The translations under genes and the position numbers were made by a program. From Aggregatibacter actinomycetemcomitans (lineage in GTDB: Bacteria > Pseudomonadota > Gammaproteobacteria > Enterobacterales > Pasteurellaceae), in assembly GCA_017160915.1 (NCBI GenBank), contig JACAWG010000021.1:1-43445 (forward strand): 43,445 nt of DNA. The letters run 5' to 3'. Shown in pieces: positions 11,083-20,580 of the stretch (positions are counted from its first letter, which is position 1; each line of letters starts with the position of its first letter). The notes beneath the pieces were generated by a model that was not told where the DNA came from, ran no database searches, and worked only from the letters and a program-made list of their open reading frames with translations.

Positions 11083-14000
11083 ATGAATAAAATATTTAAA
11101 GTGATTTGGTGTAAATCTTCTCAAACCTGGATTGCCGTCTCTGAATTATGTAAAGTCAAACCGGTGTCTTCTGTCAATGAGAGGGAAAAAGTTTCTGCGA
11201 CCAACTCCAACATGCTAAAAACATTAGCAACCACCCTTCCTTTCTTTTTAGTCTCATCAGGTGCAAGTGCTGCCGTGTATATCGGTCAAACTTATAACGG
11301 CATTCAATACACCACAGGCGCAACCGGAGAATATTATACTAATGATGGTGGTACACCTCCGTATAATTATATGAACCCGGGCAGTAAATCATATAGCGAT
11401 AAAGACACACCCAATACCGGAGATACCACGCTTTACCATAGCGGAAATGCTGCCGGTATTGCTATTGGTAATAACTCTAACGCCTTAGATTCCAATAGCC
11501 GTTCAAACGGTATCGCCATTGGTGATTACTCCCGCGCTACCGGCGGTTTATCTATGGCTATCGGTTCCTTTGCTACGGCGGATAAAAACGGCACCGTTGC
11601 TATCGGTGCAACATCACGAGCTTCCGGGATTAACTCTCTTGCGATGATGCGTCAATCCGCCGCCACCGGAGACTATTCAACAGCAATCGGTTCGGTTGCA
11701 TGGGCTGCAGGTCAATCAAGTTTCGCATTTGGTGCTTCCGCTACCGCAAAAGGCAACCAATCAATTGCTATTGGTAGCCTAGAGCCACAAATAAATAACG
11801 ATGGTTCGGGTGTCCCTATTACTAAATACAACGGGTTAGATAACACGCAAACTAATGGCGATCGTTCCATGGCTTTGGGAACAAACGCTAAAACCAATGG
11901 TGATGACTCTTTCGCTATCGGCTATAGATCCCGAACCGGTGAATTTAATACCGTTATGGACAGCTACTTAGGCGATAATATCACTGCGCCGGATAACAAT
12001 AAAAAAGCCGGTAAAGCCATTGCATTCGGTAGTTATGCGAAAGCACAAAAAGAATCTGCCATTGCCTTGGGTTATAACACCACATCCAACGGTTTAAACG
12101 CCATTGCCATTGGCGCCAATGCCAATGCTTCTCATAGCAATGTTCTTGCCATTGGTGAAAGTGCAATTGCCAGCGCCGATTCCGCCATGGCGATTGGTCA
12201 AGGCGCACAATCCACTGTGAAAAACTCTCTTGCATTGGGTACGGGAACGATCATTAAAACCATTGATAGCGGCGATTCAAGATATACCGCTCAAAGTTAC
12301 AATGTTGAAAACGGGGTTGTAGCTGTGGCAAACGCAGGGAAAGAACGACGCATTGTAAATGTAGCAGGTGGTCGTAATGATACCGATGCAGTGAATGTTG
12401 CCCAGTTAAAATTCGTAAATGATAATTTAGCCAAATCCATTGCCGGCAACAGCTATACAGGCTATGCAACAGATGGACACACTTATCAAGCCCCTGTATT
12501 CAATATCAAAAATGCCCAACACACCAATGTCAAAGCTGCCGTTGAAGCGGCACAAACAAATTATGTGAGTGTAAATAGCACCAATACCGCAACCGGTAGC
12601 AATTACGACAATAAAGGGGCTAAAGCGGCAGGTTCTATTGCGTTAGGCGAAAAAGCCGCAACAGGAACCACAGCAATGAATTCCATTGCTATTGGTTTAA
12701 ACAGCAATATTACCGGTCAAAATACCGTCGCATTGGGTGCCAATATCACCGCGACAACTAACGGTTCCGTCATTTTAGGTGATTCATCCGCGACCGATGG
12801 TTCACATATCACAACCAATGTAAGCAGCGCGGATATTAGCGGACACGTCTATTCAGGCTTTGCCGGAAAAGTGAAAGATGCCGGACATTTTGTCAGTGTT
12901 GGCGCGAAAGGTAATGAACGTCAAATCAAAAATGTGGCAGCGGGCAATGTTGCGGCAAACTCAACAGATGCTATCAATGGCTCTCAATTATTTGCGGTTG
13001 CCGCTCGAGTAGAACGAGGTTGGAATATCTCAGCAGACGTTGCGACAGACGGCACTTTAACAGGAACAAAAGAAGTTAAAACCATCAAACCCGAAAGTGC
13101 GGTCAAATTCTTAGCCGGAAAAAATCTTAATCTTCATCAAAACGGTGCTAACTTTACCTTCTCAACCCAAGAAAACGTCACGTTCACCAATGTCACAACC
13201 CAAGATTTAACTGCGACAGGCAACACCACTGTTAAAAACTTCAACGTTCAAAATGGCGGAAGCATCAATATGGGAAATAACCGCGTTACCGGTGTGGCAA
13301 CGCCGACAAACGATACCGATGCGGTCAATAAACAATATGTTGACAATTTGAAGTTTAAATATAGTGCCGATAATGCCGGCAAAGGTGAAAACTTGCTCAG
13401 TACAGAAACCCATTTTGCCGGTACGACAAATGAAATTGTCACCAAAGCCGAGAATGGAAAAGTCTCCTTTGCATTAGCAGAACAAGCAAAATCCTCGCTG
13501 AAAAAAGCCGATACAGCAATACAAGAGCTCACCGTAGGTGCGGATAATGCACATACCGCAATAGGCATTACCCTTAATCAAACTCATAAGCGCTTTGATG
13601 TTGTTGGTGTGAATGATGTTGCCACCAAAGTCAATGGCAATAGTATTGAAGTCGATTTAGCACAAACAACCAAAAACACGATCGCACGACACACCACGGA
13701 TATTGCCACGAACAAAAGCAATATTGACACGAACGCCAAAAATATTGCCGACAACGCGGCAAAAATCGCTAAAGGATTTGGTTTAGAAGCGCAAGAAGGA
13801 GGCAGTGTTAATAAAGCATTGGGTCAAAATATTAAAGTCGTCGGTGGCAACAATAATATTAAAACCTCTGTGAGTGATGGCGAAATAAAAGTAAACCTAA
13901 ACAATACCTTAGATCTTGGCAACGGCGGTAGCGTCAACATTGGCAACAGCGTTCTGAATAATACCGGATTAACAATTACAAACGGTCCGACTATTACCGG

Positions 14001-17000
14001 CGCAGGAATTAATGCCGGCGGTAAAAAAATTACAGGTGTTGCGGAAGGCACAGAGGATAACGACGCGGTTAATTTTAAACAATTAAAAAGCGTTCTTGGC
14101 GGTTCCGTCTCAACGGAAATTGTTGAGAAAAAAGCAGCTCAAACCGGAGATGAAAACCTTGCGGACATTAGCGTAGCAAATGGTAAAAAAGCTGGGGATA
14201 TGGGGGCGAAATACGAAGTATCCGTATCCAAAAAAACCGTACAAAAAGCGGCACAAGATGCGATTAAAGTCAGTGGTTCTCCCTCTGTTAGCGTCAATAA
14301 AACAACCAATAATGGTGTAGATGATTATGCGATTAGTTTTAATGGTACGGAGGCGTCAAAATCCATTCCGTTAACTTATAAAGCCAATGGTAATAATGCA
14401 CAGACCGTACATCTGAACAACGGTTTAAACTTTACCAACGGCGCGATGACGGTCGCCACCGTTGCAGCAAACGGCGCCGTAACCTTTGATTTAAATGACA
14501 ACACTAAATCTAAAATTAATAACGCGTTGGATAATAACGTATCGAATATCACTCATGATGGAAAAGATAAGTTAGCCGGCATCATTAAAGTTGCCGCGGG
14601 TACAAATATTGACTCCGTAAGTACAACTCAAGACGCCGAGCACAATACAACCTACACAATCAATGCCAAATCACAAGTTGAAAGCGTCGTGAAAGCGACT
14701 GCTACAGCGGGTGATGAAAATATTGCCGATGTCAGCGTCAAAACAGGCTCTCAAGGTACGGCAAATACGGAATACCAAGTTGGTGTATCTAAGAATAAAG
14801 TTGCCGAAATTTCGAAAGAAGCGTCTGCTTGGCACGTAAAAGTAGAAGGTAACACCGCTGAAAAAATTTCCGGTGGGGACACCGTTACATTGAAAAAAGG
14901 AAACAATGTTGAAATTAGTAATAACGGTAAGGAAATTACTATCGGCACTTCCATGAACCCAACATTTACCAAGGTAACGGCAAATGAATTGTCTGTCGGC
15001 CCGGTTACCATTAATCGTGATGGAATTAATGCCGGTAATAAGAAGATTAGCGGGGTTGAAGATGGCACCATCGCGGCAAACAGCAAAGATGCCGTAACCG
15101 GCGGTCAATTATTCGCTGAAACCACAAAAGCCAAAAGCACGGTTGAGAAAGGCGATGATAATATTCAAATCACACCTGAAAACGCGGCGGATGGGCATAT
15201 TAACTATAAAGTGGCGTTAAATCCTAGCTTGACCGTTGGACCGAAAACCAATGGTCACCCAATCACCATTGATGGTAATAACGGCTATATTAGTGGTTTA
15301 ACCAATACAAGTTGGACAGGCACGCCAACAACCGGTCGTGCAGCAACGGAAGATCAATTATCTATAGTCGATAAAAAATTCGATAATAAGGTTTCTTTAG
15401 GTGGCGACAACGGTAGCACTACAGAGAAAGCCTTATCTCACAACGACGGAATCAAATTTAATATTAAAGGCGGAGACAACCAGAAATATGTGGCAACATC
15501 GGCATCCGGCGATGATGTCACGGTGGATCTTGCCCAAACAGCGAAAGATAAGATCGACAATGCGGCAGATAAAGATCTTGCTAATATTACCGATAACGGC
15601 AAGAAGGTCATTACCGCCTTAGGCGCTGTTGTGAAAGCGGATGATTCTACGATTACGGTCACTGACGAAACCGATAATACGACAGGGCAAAAAACCTACA
15701 AAATCAAAGCCAATATTCCAACAGCGGAAAAAACAGCAATGGCTTCCGGCAACAATACAACTATTGAAGGCGACGGCTCAACCGCCAATCCGTTTAAAGT
15801 GAATCTGAAAGATGATTTATTGTTAGGTCAAAAAGACGCTAACGGCGTAATCGGGAAAGATTCTTCCATTAAAGTGAACGGCAAAGATGGTTCCGGTGTG
15901 GCGATTAACGGTAAAGGCGGTTCCATTGCGTTAAATGGCAAAGACGGTGCTAATCCTGTCACCATCAACACAGCACAAGGTCCTGCCGGTGTGAATGGAA
16001 CCAATCCGAAAGATCGTTTAATGGTGAATAATGAAGCAGTGGCAACCATTGAAGACGGCTTAAAATTCACCGGCGATAACGGCACTGAAGTCATCAGCAA
16101 AACCTTAAATCAAAAACTGGAAATTGTGGGCGGTGCAGATAAAAACAAATTATCCGACAACAACATCGGCGTAAATGCCAATAACGGCAAACTGGAAGTG
16201 AAATTAGCCAAAGAGCTTAACGACTTAACCAGTGCGCAATTCAAGAATGGCGACAACACAACAGTTATCCATGGCAATGGAATGACAATTACCCCGAAAG
16301 ATCCGACAAAATCCGTCAGTTTAACGGATAAAGGGCTAAATAACGGCGGTAATCAAATTGTGAACATAGACAGCGGGCTAAAACAAGCTGACGGTTCAAC
16401 GGTTGCCTTAAAAGATGCCTCAGGTGAGACCTTAAAAAATGCGGCGAATATCGGCGATTTACAAAAATCCATTAACGACATTACCGACGCAGGTAAAAAC
16501 GGTGGCTTCGGCTTAAGCGATGATAATGGCGCAACAGCCAAAGCCAATTTGGGGGAAACCATGCAAGTGAAAGGCGATGGCAGTGTTACTACAAAAGTGG
16601 TTACCGATAATGGCAAACCGACCTTACAAGTGGGTTTAAGCAATCACATCACCGTAGGAGACGATACGCAAGCAGGCACTATTAGCGTCAAAGGGGAAAA
16701 CGGTAAGGATGGCGTATCCATCAATGGTAAAGAGGCTTCCGTCACGTTTGCGAAAGACGGGCAACCAGGTATGTCTATTGCCGCTACACGTAGTGCCGAT
16801 GGTAAAGACGCGTTGACGCTCAAAGGCAAAGACGGTAAAGACGGCATTTCGTTCCAAGAAGATGGTCGTATTACTCAGGTTGCCGATGGGGTAAATGACA
16901 AAGATGCGGTGAACAAATCCCAATTGGATAGAAGTATTGCTCAAGCCAAATCCAATGTCAGCGCCGGCAAAAACATCACTGTGACGCCTCAAAAGAACGC

Positions 17001-17904
17001 CGACGGAAGCACCACGTACACCGTTGAAACCAAAGACGATGTTGAATTCACCACAGTGAAAACCGGTGATACCACCCTGGATAGCAACGGTATCAACATC
17101 AATGGCGGACCAAGTGTCACCAAGGACGGCATTCACGCCAATGATAAGAAAATTACCGGCGTAAAAGATGGTGAAATTTCAGCTCATAGCAAAGAGGCGG
17201 TGAACGGCAGCCAATTACATCAAACCAACCAAAATGTGACGAATTTAGCCAACAATGTGGATAAAGGGTTAAATTTCCAAGGGGACAACCAAGAAGTCAC
17301 GGTTAACCGTAAATTAGGCGATCAATTTAACATTCGCGGCGGCGCGGATTCGAAGAAATTAACGCAAAATAATATCGGCGTGACTGCGGATAAAAACGGC
17401 ACCATGACCGTTCAACTGGCGAAGGAAGTTAATCTCGGCGCGGATGGCAGCCTCACCGTAGGTAATACCACGGTCAATAACGACGGCGTTACCATTAAAG
17501 ACGGTCCTAGCATGACAAGCCAAGGCATCAACGCCGGCGGCAAACGAATTGCTAACGTTGCGAAAGGAAAAGCGCCGACGGATGCGGTGAACATGAGCCA
17601 GCTTCAAGAGGTCGGCAGTGCCATTCACAACCGCATTGATAATATTGACAACCGCGTGAACAAAATGGATAAACGTCGCAAAGCCGGCACGGCTTCCGCC
17701 CTCGCTACGGCGGGTTTGATGCAGCCACATAGAGACGGGCAATCCGCCTTAGTCGCCGCTGTCGGTCAATATCAAAGTGAAACCGCTGTGGCTGTGGGTT
17801 ACTCACGTATTTCCGATAACGGAAAATATGGCGTGAAAGTTTCTTTCAGCACCAATTCCCAAGGCGAAGTTGGCGGTACGGCAGGCGCAGGCTATTTCTG
17901 GTAA
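11083..17904 (+). CDS. Giant trimeric autotransporter adhesin (YadA/Hia family)
   Basis: A 2273-residue type Vc surface adhesin. It starts with an extended signal peptide (MNKIFKVIWCKSSQTWIAVSE...), followed by a hydrophobic core and a probable AxA cleavage site after residue 63. A YadA-like left-handed beta-roll head of repeated xAIGxxAxA units covers about 126-385. A neck/HIM motif (NDTDAVNVAQL) follows near 430. A short second head (about 517-570) and a second HIM (STDAINGSQLF) near 625 come next. A long stalk then alternates FGG-like modules (LxF.GDN...NNIGV), GIxAxxKKIxGV connectors and further DAVN.SQL motifs near 750, 1000, 1335, 1945, 2035 and 2170. Glycine-rich GKDG stretches lie around 1600-1640 and 1870-1925. 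The C-terminal anchor (about 2199-2273, ending GAGYFW) should trimerise into a 12-stranded barrel. AAGGA precedes the ATG. Hsf, EmaA or VtaA relatives are possible; I do not assign a name. Confidence 0.95.
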   Translation: MNKIFKVIWCKSSQTWIAVSELCKVKPVSSVNEREKVSATNSNMLKTLATTLPFFLVSSGASAAVYIGQTYNGIQYTTGATGEYYTNDGGTPPYNYMNPGSKSYSDKDTPNTGDTTLYHSGNAAGIAIGNNSNALDSNSRSNGIAIGDYSRATGGLSMAIGSFATADKNGTVAIGATSRASGINSLAMMRQSAATGDYSTAIGSVAWAAGQSSFAFGASATAKGNQSIAIGSLEPQINNDGSGVPITKYNGLDNTQTNGDRSMALGTNAKTNGDDSFAIGYRSRTGEFNTVMDSYLGDNITAPDNNKKAGKAIAFGSYAKAQKESAIALGYNTTSNGLNAIAIGANANASHSNVLAIGESAIASADSAMAIGQGAQSTVKNSLALGTGTIIKTIDSGDSRYTAQSYNVENGVVAVANAGKERRIVNVAGGRNDTDAVNVAQLKFVNDNLAKSIAGNSYTGYATDGHTYQAPVFNIKNAQHTNVKAAVEAAQTNYVSVNSTNTATGSNYDNKGAKAAGSIALGEKAATGTTAMNSIAIGLNSNITGQNTVALGANITATTNGSVILGDSSATDGSHITTNVSSADISGHVYSGFAGKVKDAGHFVSVGAKGNERQIKNVAAGNVAANSTDAINGSQLFAVAARVERGWNISADVATDGTLTGTKEVKTIKPESAVKFLAGKNLNLHQNGANFTFSTQENVTFTNVTTQDLTATGNTTVKNFNVQNGGSINMGNNRVTGVATPTNDTDAVNKQYVDNLKFKYSADNAGKGENLLSTETHFAGTTNEIVTKAENGKVSFALAEQAKSSLKKADTAIQELTVGADNAHTAIGITLNQTHKRFDVVGVNDVATKVNGNSIEVDLAQTTKNTIARHTTDIATNKSNIDTNAKNIADNAAKIAKGFGLEAQEGGSVNKALGQNIKVVGGNNNIKTSVSDGEIKVNLNNTLDLGNGGSVNIGNSVLNNTGLTITNGPTITGAGINAGGKKITGVAEGTEDNDAVNFKQLKSVLGGSVSTEIVEKKAAQTGDENLADISVANGKKAGDMGAKYEVSVSKKTVQKAAQDAIKVSGSPSVSVNKTTNNGVDDYAISFNGTEASKSIPLTYKANGNNAQTVHLNNGLNFTNGAMTVATVAANGAVTFDLNDNTKSKINNALDNNVSNITHDGKDKLAGIIKVAAGTNIDSVSTTQDAEHNTTYTINAKSQVESVVKATATAGDENIADVSVKTGSQGTANTEYQVGVSKNKVAEISKEASAWHVKVEGNTAEKISGGDTVTLKKGNNVEISNNGKEITIGTSMNPTFTKVTANELSVGPVTINRDGINAGNKKISGVEDGTIAANSKDAVTGGQLFAETTKAKSTVEKGDDNIQITPENAADGHINYKVALNPSLTVGPKTNGHPITIDGNNGYISGLTNTSWTGTPTTGRAATEDQLSIVDKKFDNKVSLGGDNGSTTEKALSHNDGIKFNIKGGDNQKYVATSASGDDVTVDLAQTAKDKIDNAADKDLANITDNGKKVITALGAVVKADDSTITVTDETDNTTGQKTYKIKANIPTAEKTAMASGNNTTIEGDGSTANPFKVNLKDDLLLGQKDANGVIGKDSSIKVNGKDGSGVAINGKGGSIALNGKDGANPVTINTAQGPAGVNGTNPKDRLMVNNEAVATIEDGLKFTGDNGTEVISKTLNQKLEIVGGADKNKLSDNNIGVNANNGKLEVKLAKELNDLTSAQFKNGDNTTVIHGNGMTITPKDPTKSVSLTDKGLNNGGNQIVNIDSGLKQADGSTVALKDASGETLKNAANIGDLQKSINDITDAGKNGGFGLSDDNGATAKANLGETMQVKGDGSVTTKVVTDNGKPTLQVGLSNHITVGDDTQAGTISVKGENGKDGVSINGKEASVTFAKDGQPGMSIAATRSADGKDALTLKGKDGKDGISFQEDGRITQVADGVNDKDAVNKSQLDRSIAQAKSNVSAGKNITVTPQKNADGSTTYTVETKDDVEFTTVKTGDTTLDSNGININGGPSVTKDGIHANDKKITGVKDGEISAHSKEAVNGSQLHQTNQNVTNLANNVDKGLNFQGDNQEVTVNRKLGDQFNIRGGADSKKLTQNNIGVTADKNGTMTVQLAKEVNLGADGSLTVGNTTVNNDGVTIKDGPSMTSQGINAGGKRIANVAKGKAPTDAVNMSQLQEVGSAIHNRIDNIDNRVNKMDKRRKAGTASALATAGLMQPHRDGQSALVAAVGQYQSETAVAVGYSRISDNGKYGVKVSFSTNSQGEVGGTAGAGYFW

Positions 17905-17931
17905 AATGCGCTTATTAAGCTAACCTGAAAC

Positions 17932-17976
17932 AAAAGTGCGGTGGAAAAATAATGTGTTTTTTCACCGCACTTTTTT
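17932..17976 (+). terminator. Paired uptake-signal terminator after the adhesin gene
   Basis: AAAAGTGCGGTGGAAAAA pairs with TTTTTTCACCGCACTTTT and runs into T. It is the intact right-hand copy of the terminator also present before the adhesin gene. Confidence 0.9.
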
Positions 17977-18072
17977 ATTTTCCCCTCTCCCATTTCCCCC
18001 AAAATGAAATTTCTAACGAAACCAATCACTAAACTTTTCTCATAACAGATCGTTAACAAACAAGCCACAAAA

Positions 18073-18088
18073 ACACTACATCTTGTGT
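18073..18088 (+). promoter_or_regulatory. Candidate NrdR box 1 upstream of nrdD
   Basis: ACACTACATCTTGTGT resembles the NrdR operator consensus (ACACTATATATAGTGT-like), with both outer arms exact. It is paired with a second box 32 bp downstream, centre to centre, the helical phasing typical of tandem NrdR sites. Confidence 0.75.
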
Positions 18089-18104
18089 CTTGAAATCATC
18101 AAAA

Positions 18105-18120
18105 TATCTATATATAGTAT
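18105..18120 (+). promoter_or_regulatory. Candidate NrdR box 2 upstream of nrdD
   Basis: TATCTATATATAGTAT contains the perfect palindromic core CTATATATAG of the NrdR consensus. Its centre (18112.5) is 32 bp from that of box 1 (18080.5), about three helical turns. TTGAAATCATCAA lies between the boxes. It looks like an FNR site but its spacer is one base short. Confidence 0.7.
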
Positions 18121-18158
18121 TATCCAATTTCTTATAACACTAAATATGGACATCTCTC

Positions 18159-20285
18159 ATGGGTACATTTTTTGTCATTAAGCGTGACGGTTCACGCATT
18201 AGCTTTGAACTTCAACGCATCGTAAACGCCATTAAAAAGGCGGCGCAGGCGGTGGGTATTACGGATGATCGTTATTGCTATGCCGTGGCGCAGAAAGTCA
18301 GTGATGACATTTTCAGCCATTACCAACAGGAAATCGACATTAGCCACATTCAAAAAATCGTGGAAAATCACTTGATGGCGAGCCAATACCCGCAAGTGGC
18401 GCGCGCTTATATTGAATATCGTCACGATCGCGATTTGGCGCGTGAAAAACGCAGTCAATTAACCCAAGAAATTGAGGGTTTGATTGAACAAAGTAACGTG
18501 GAATTATTGAACGAAAACGCCAATAAAGACGCCAAAGTGATCCCGACCCAACGGGATTTGCTGGCGGGTATCGTGGCGAAACACTATGCCAAACGTTACA
18601 TTCTGCCGCGCGATGTGGTGGAAGCCCATGAAAAAGGCGAAATTCATTATCATGATTTGGACTATTCGCCCTTCTTCCCGATGTTCAACTGCATGCTGGT
18701 GGATTTAAAAGGCATGCTGACCCAAGGCTTTAAAATGGGCAACGCGGAAATCGAACCGCCTAAATCCATCGGCACCGCCACTGCCGTGACCGCGCAAATT
18801 ATCGCGCAGGTGGCAAGCCATATTTACGGCGGCACCACCATCAACCGCATTGATGAGGTGTTGGCGCCTTACGTTCAACTCAGTTACGACAAACATCTGA
18901 AAAATGCCGCGCAATGGAATGTGCCCGATGCGCAAGGATACGCGCAGGCACTTATCGAAAAAGACTGTTTCGACGCCTTCCAATCCCTTGAATATGAAGT
19001 GAACACCTTACACACCGCCAACGGTCAAACCCCGTTCGTGACGTTCGGTTTCGGCTTGGGTACAAGTTGGCAGGCGCGTTTAATTCAAAAAGCGATTTTA
19101 CAAAACCGCATTCGCGGCTTGGGCAAAAATCACAAGACGCCGGTGTTCCCGAAACTGGTTTTCACTCAACGCAAGGGCGTGAATCTGGAGCCGAATGATC
19201 CGAATTACGACATCAAACAGCTTGCTTTGGAATGTGCCAGCAAGCGCATGTATCCGGATATTCTCAATTACGATCAGGTGGTCAAAGTCACCGGTTCTTT
19301 CAAAGCGCCGATGGGCTGTCGTAGCTTCCTGGGCGCCTACGAAGAACACGGCGAACAAATTCACGACGGACGCAATAACCTCGGCGTTGTCAGCCTCAAC
19401 CTGCCGCGTATCGCCATTGAAGCCAAAGGTGATGAAAAGCGTTTTTATGAAATCCTAGATCAACGTTTAGCCTTGGCGAAAAAAGCGCTCATGACCCGCA
19501 TTGCCCGCTTAGAACACACCAAAGCCCGCGTGGCGCCGATTTTATACATGGAAGGTGCCTGCGGCGTGCGCTTAAAAGCGGACGACAACGTGGCGCAAAT
19601 CTTCAAAAACGGACGCGCGTCCATTTCCCTCGGTTACATCGGCATTTACGAAACCGTCAATGCGCTCTATCACCGAGGTCATATTTACGATGACGAAATG
19701 CTACGCGAAAAAGGTCGCGCCATCGTGGAACACCTCAGCAACGCCACCAAGCAATGGCGTGCCGAAACGGGCTATGCCTTCAGTTTGTATTCCACCCCGA
19801 GCGAAAACCTGTGCGACCGTTTCTGCCGTTTAGACACCAAACAATTCGGCGTCATCGACGGCGTGACCGACAAAGGCTATTACACCAACAGCTACCATTT
19901 GGACGTGGAGAAAAAAGTGAATCCATACGACAAACTGGATTTTGAAATGGTGTACCCGCCACTCGCCAGCGGCGGTTTCATTTGCTACGGCGAATACCCG
20001 AACATCCAGCACAACCTCAAAGCGCTGGAAGACGTGTGGAATTACAGCTACGACCGCGTGCCTTACTACGGCACCAACACGCCTATCGACGAATGCTACG
20101 AATGCGGCTTCACCGGCGAATTTGAATGCACCAGCAAAGGCTTCACCTGCCCGAAATGCGGCAACCACGACAGCGAAAAAGTCTCCGTCACCCGACGGGT
20201 TTGCGGCTACCTAGGCAGCCCCGACGCCAGACCGTTTAATGCGGGGAAACAGGAAGAGGTGAAGCGTCGGGTTAAACACATGTGA
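18159..20285 (+). CDS. nrdD: Anaerobic ribonucleoside-triphosphate reductase
   Basis: The class III ribonucleotide reductase, making dNTPs without oxygen through a glycyl radical. The 708-residue protein opens with an ATP-cone allosteric domain (about 1-95). It ends with a zinc site of four cysteines, C646, C649, C664 and C667, and the radical loop RVCGYLG with the radical glycine near residue 683. Spacing matches E. coli NrdD. The central domain includes the conserved GMLTQGFKMGNAEIEPPKS and TPFVTFGFG segments. The tandem NrdR-like boxes upstream suggest repression when dNTP/ATP levels are high. nrdG follows, but about 530 bp away rather than tightly linked as usual. Confidence 0.97.
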   Translation: MGTFFVIKRDGSRISFELQRIVNAIKKAAQAVGITDDRYCYAVAQKVSDDIFSHYQQEIDISHIQKIVENHLMASQYPQVARAYIEYRHDRDLAREKRSQLTQEIEGLIEQSNVELLNENANKDAKVIPTQRDLLAGIVAKHYAKRYILPRDVVEAHEKGEIHYHDLDYSPFFPMFNCMLVDLKGMLTQGFKMGNAEIEPPKSIGTATAVTAQIIAQVASHIYGGTTINRIDEVLAPYVQLSYDKHLKNAAQWNVPDAQGYAQALIEKDCFDAFQSLEYEVNTLHTANGQTPFVTFGFGLGTSWQARLIQKAILQNRIRGLGKNHKTPVFPKLVFTQRKGVNLEPNDPNYDIKQLALECASKRMYPDILNYDQVVKVTGSFKAPMGCRSFLGAYEEHGEQIHDGRNNLGVVSLNLPRIAIEAKGDEKRFYEILDQRLALAKKALMTRIARLEHTKARVAPILYMEGACGVRLKADDNVAQIFKNGRASISLGYIGIYETVNALYHRGHIYDDEMLREKGRAIVEHLSNATKQWRAETGYAFSLYSTPSENLCDRFCRLDTKQFGVIDGVTDKGYYTNSYHLDVEKKVNPYDKLDFEMVYPPLASGGFICYGEYPNIQHNLKALEDVWNYSYDRVPYYGTNTPIDECYECGFTGEFECTSKGFTCPKCGNHDSEKVSVTRRVCGYLGSPDARPFNAGKQEEVKRRVKHM

Positions 20286-20312
20286 TTTAAGGTTCTGCCA
20301 AATCTCCCCTAA

Positions 20313-20337
20313 CCCCTCTTTGCTAAAGAGGGGAATT
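20313..20337 (+). terminator. Hairpin after nrdD
   Basis: CCCCTCTTT-GCT-AAAGAGGGG is a 9-bp perfect stem with a three-base loop followed by AATTTTA. It is a plausible intrinsic terminator, although the T tract is short. CCCCAAAGAGGGG recurs at 20444-20456, suggesting a small repeat family. Confidence 0.6.
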
Positions 20338-20350
20338 TTATGAGTGTTGC

Positions 20351-20554
20351 AAAAGTGCGGTCATTTTTTTAAGTATTTTTTAATCGTTCCTCCCTTACGA
20401 GGGATAAAATACATTGCGTTTTGAGCGTTGGCTTTGCCAACAACCCCAAAGAGGGGAGCAAGTGAGTTTCTGAACTTGCGAATAATGTTCGCGAAGTCGG
20501 AGGCATCCGATTTTAATGCCCGCTAAAAAACACTTCAAAAAATGACCGCACTTT
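20351..20554. repeat. Uptake-signal palindrome interrupted by a small-hairpin insert
   Basis: The left arm (20351-20382) and right arm (20524-20554) each begin at an uptake signal and match as inverted repeats over about 31 bases with three or four mismatches. About 140 bp lies between them, built of small stems: GTTGGC-TTT-GCCAAC (20427-20441), CCCC-AAAGA-GGGG (20444-20456), GCGAA-TAATG-TTCGC (20479-20493) and TCGGA-GGCA-TCCGA (20498-20511). The architecture repeats that of 5130-5310 with a different insert. Confidence 0.7.
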
Positions 20555-20580
20555 CTTAAATAACGCGCAAATAAAATGGG

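Noticed and set aside
16636-17136. Long minus-strand frames opposite the adhesin gene
   Set aside because: Low-complexity, repeat-derived antisense frames; the plus-strand adhesin explains the sequence fully.
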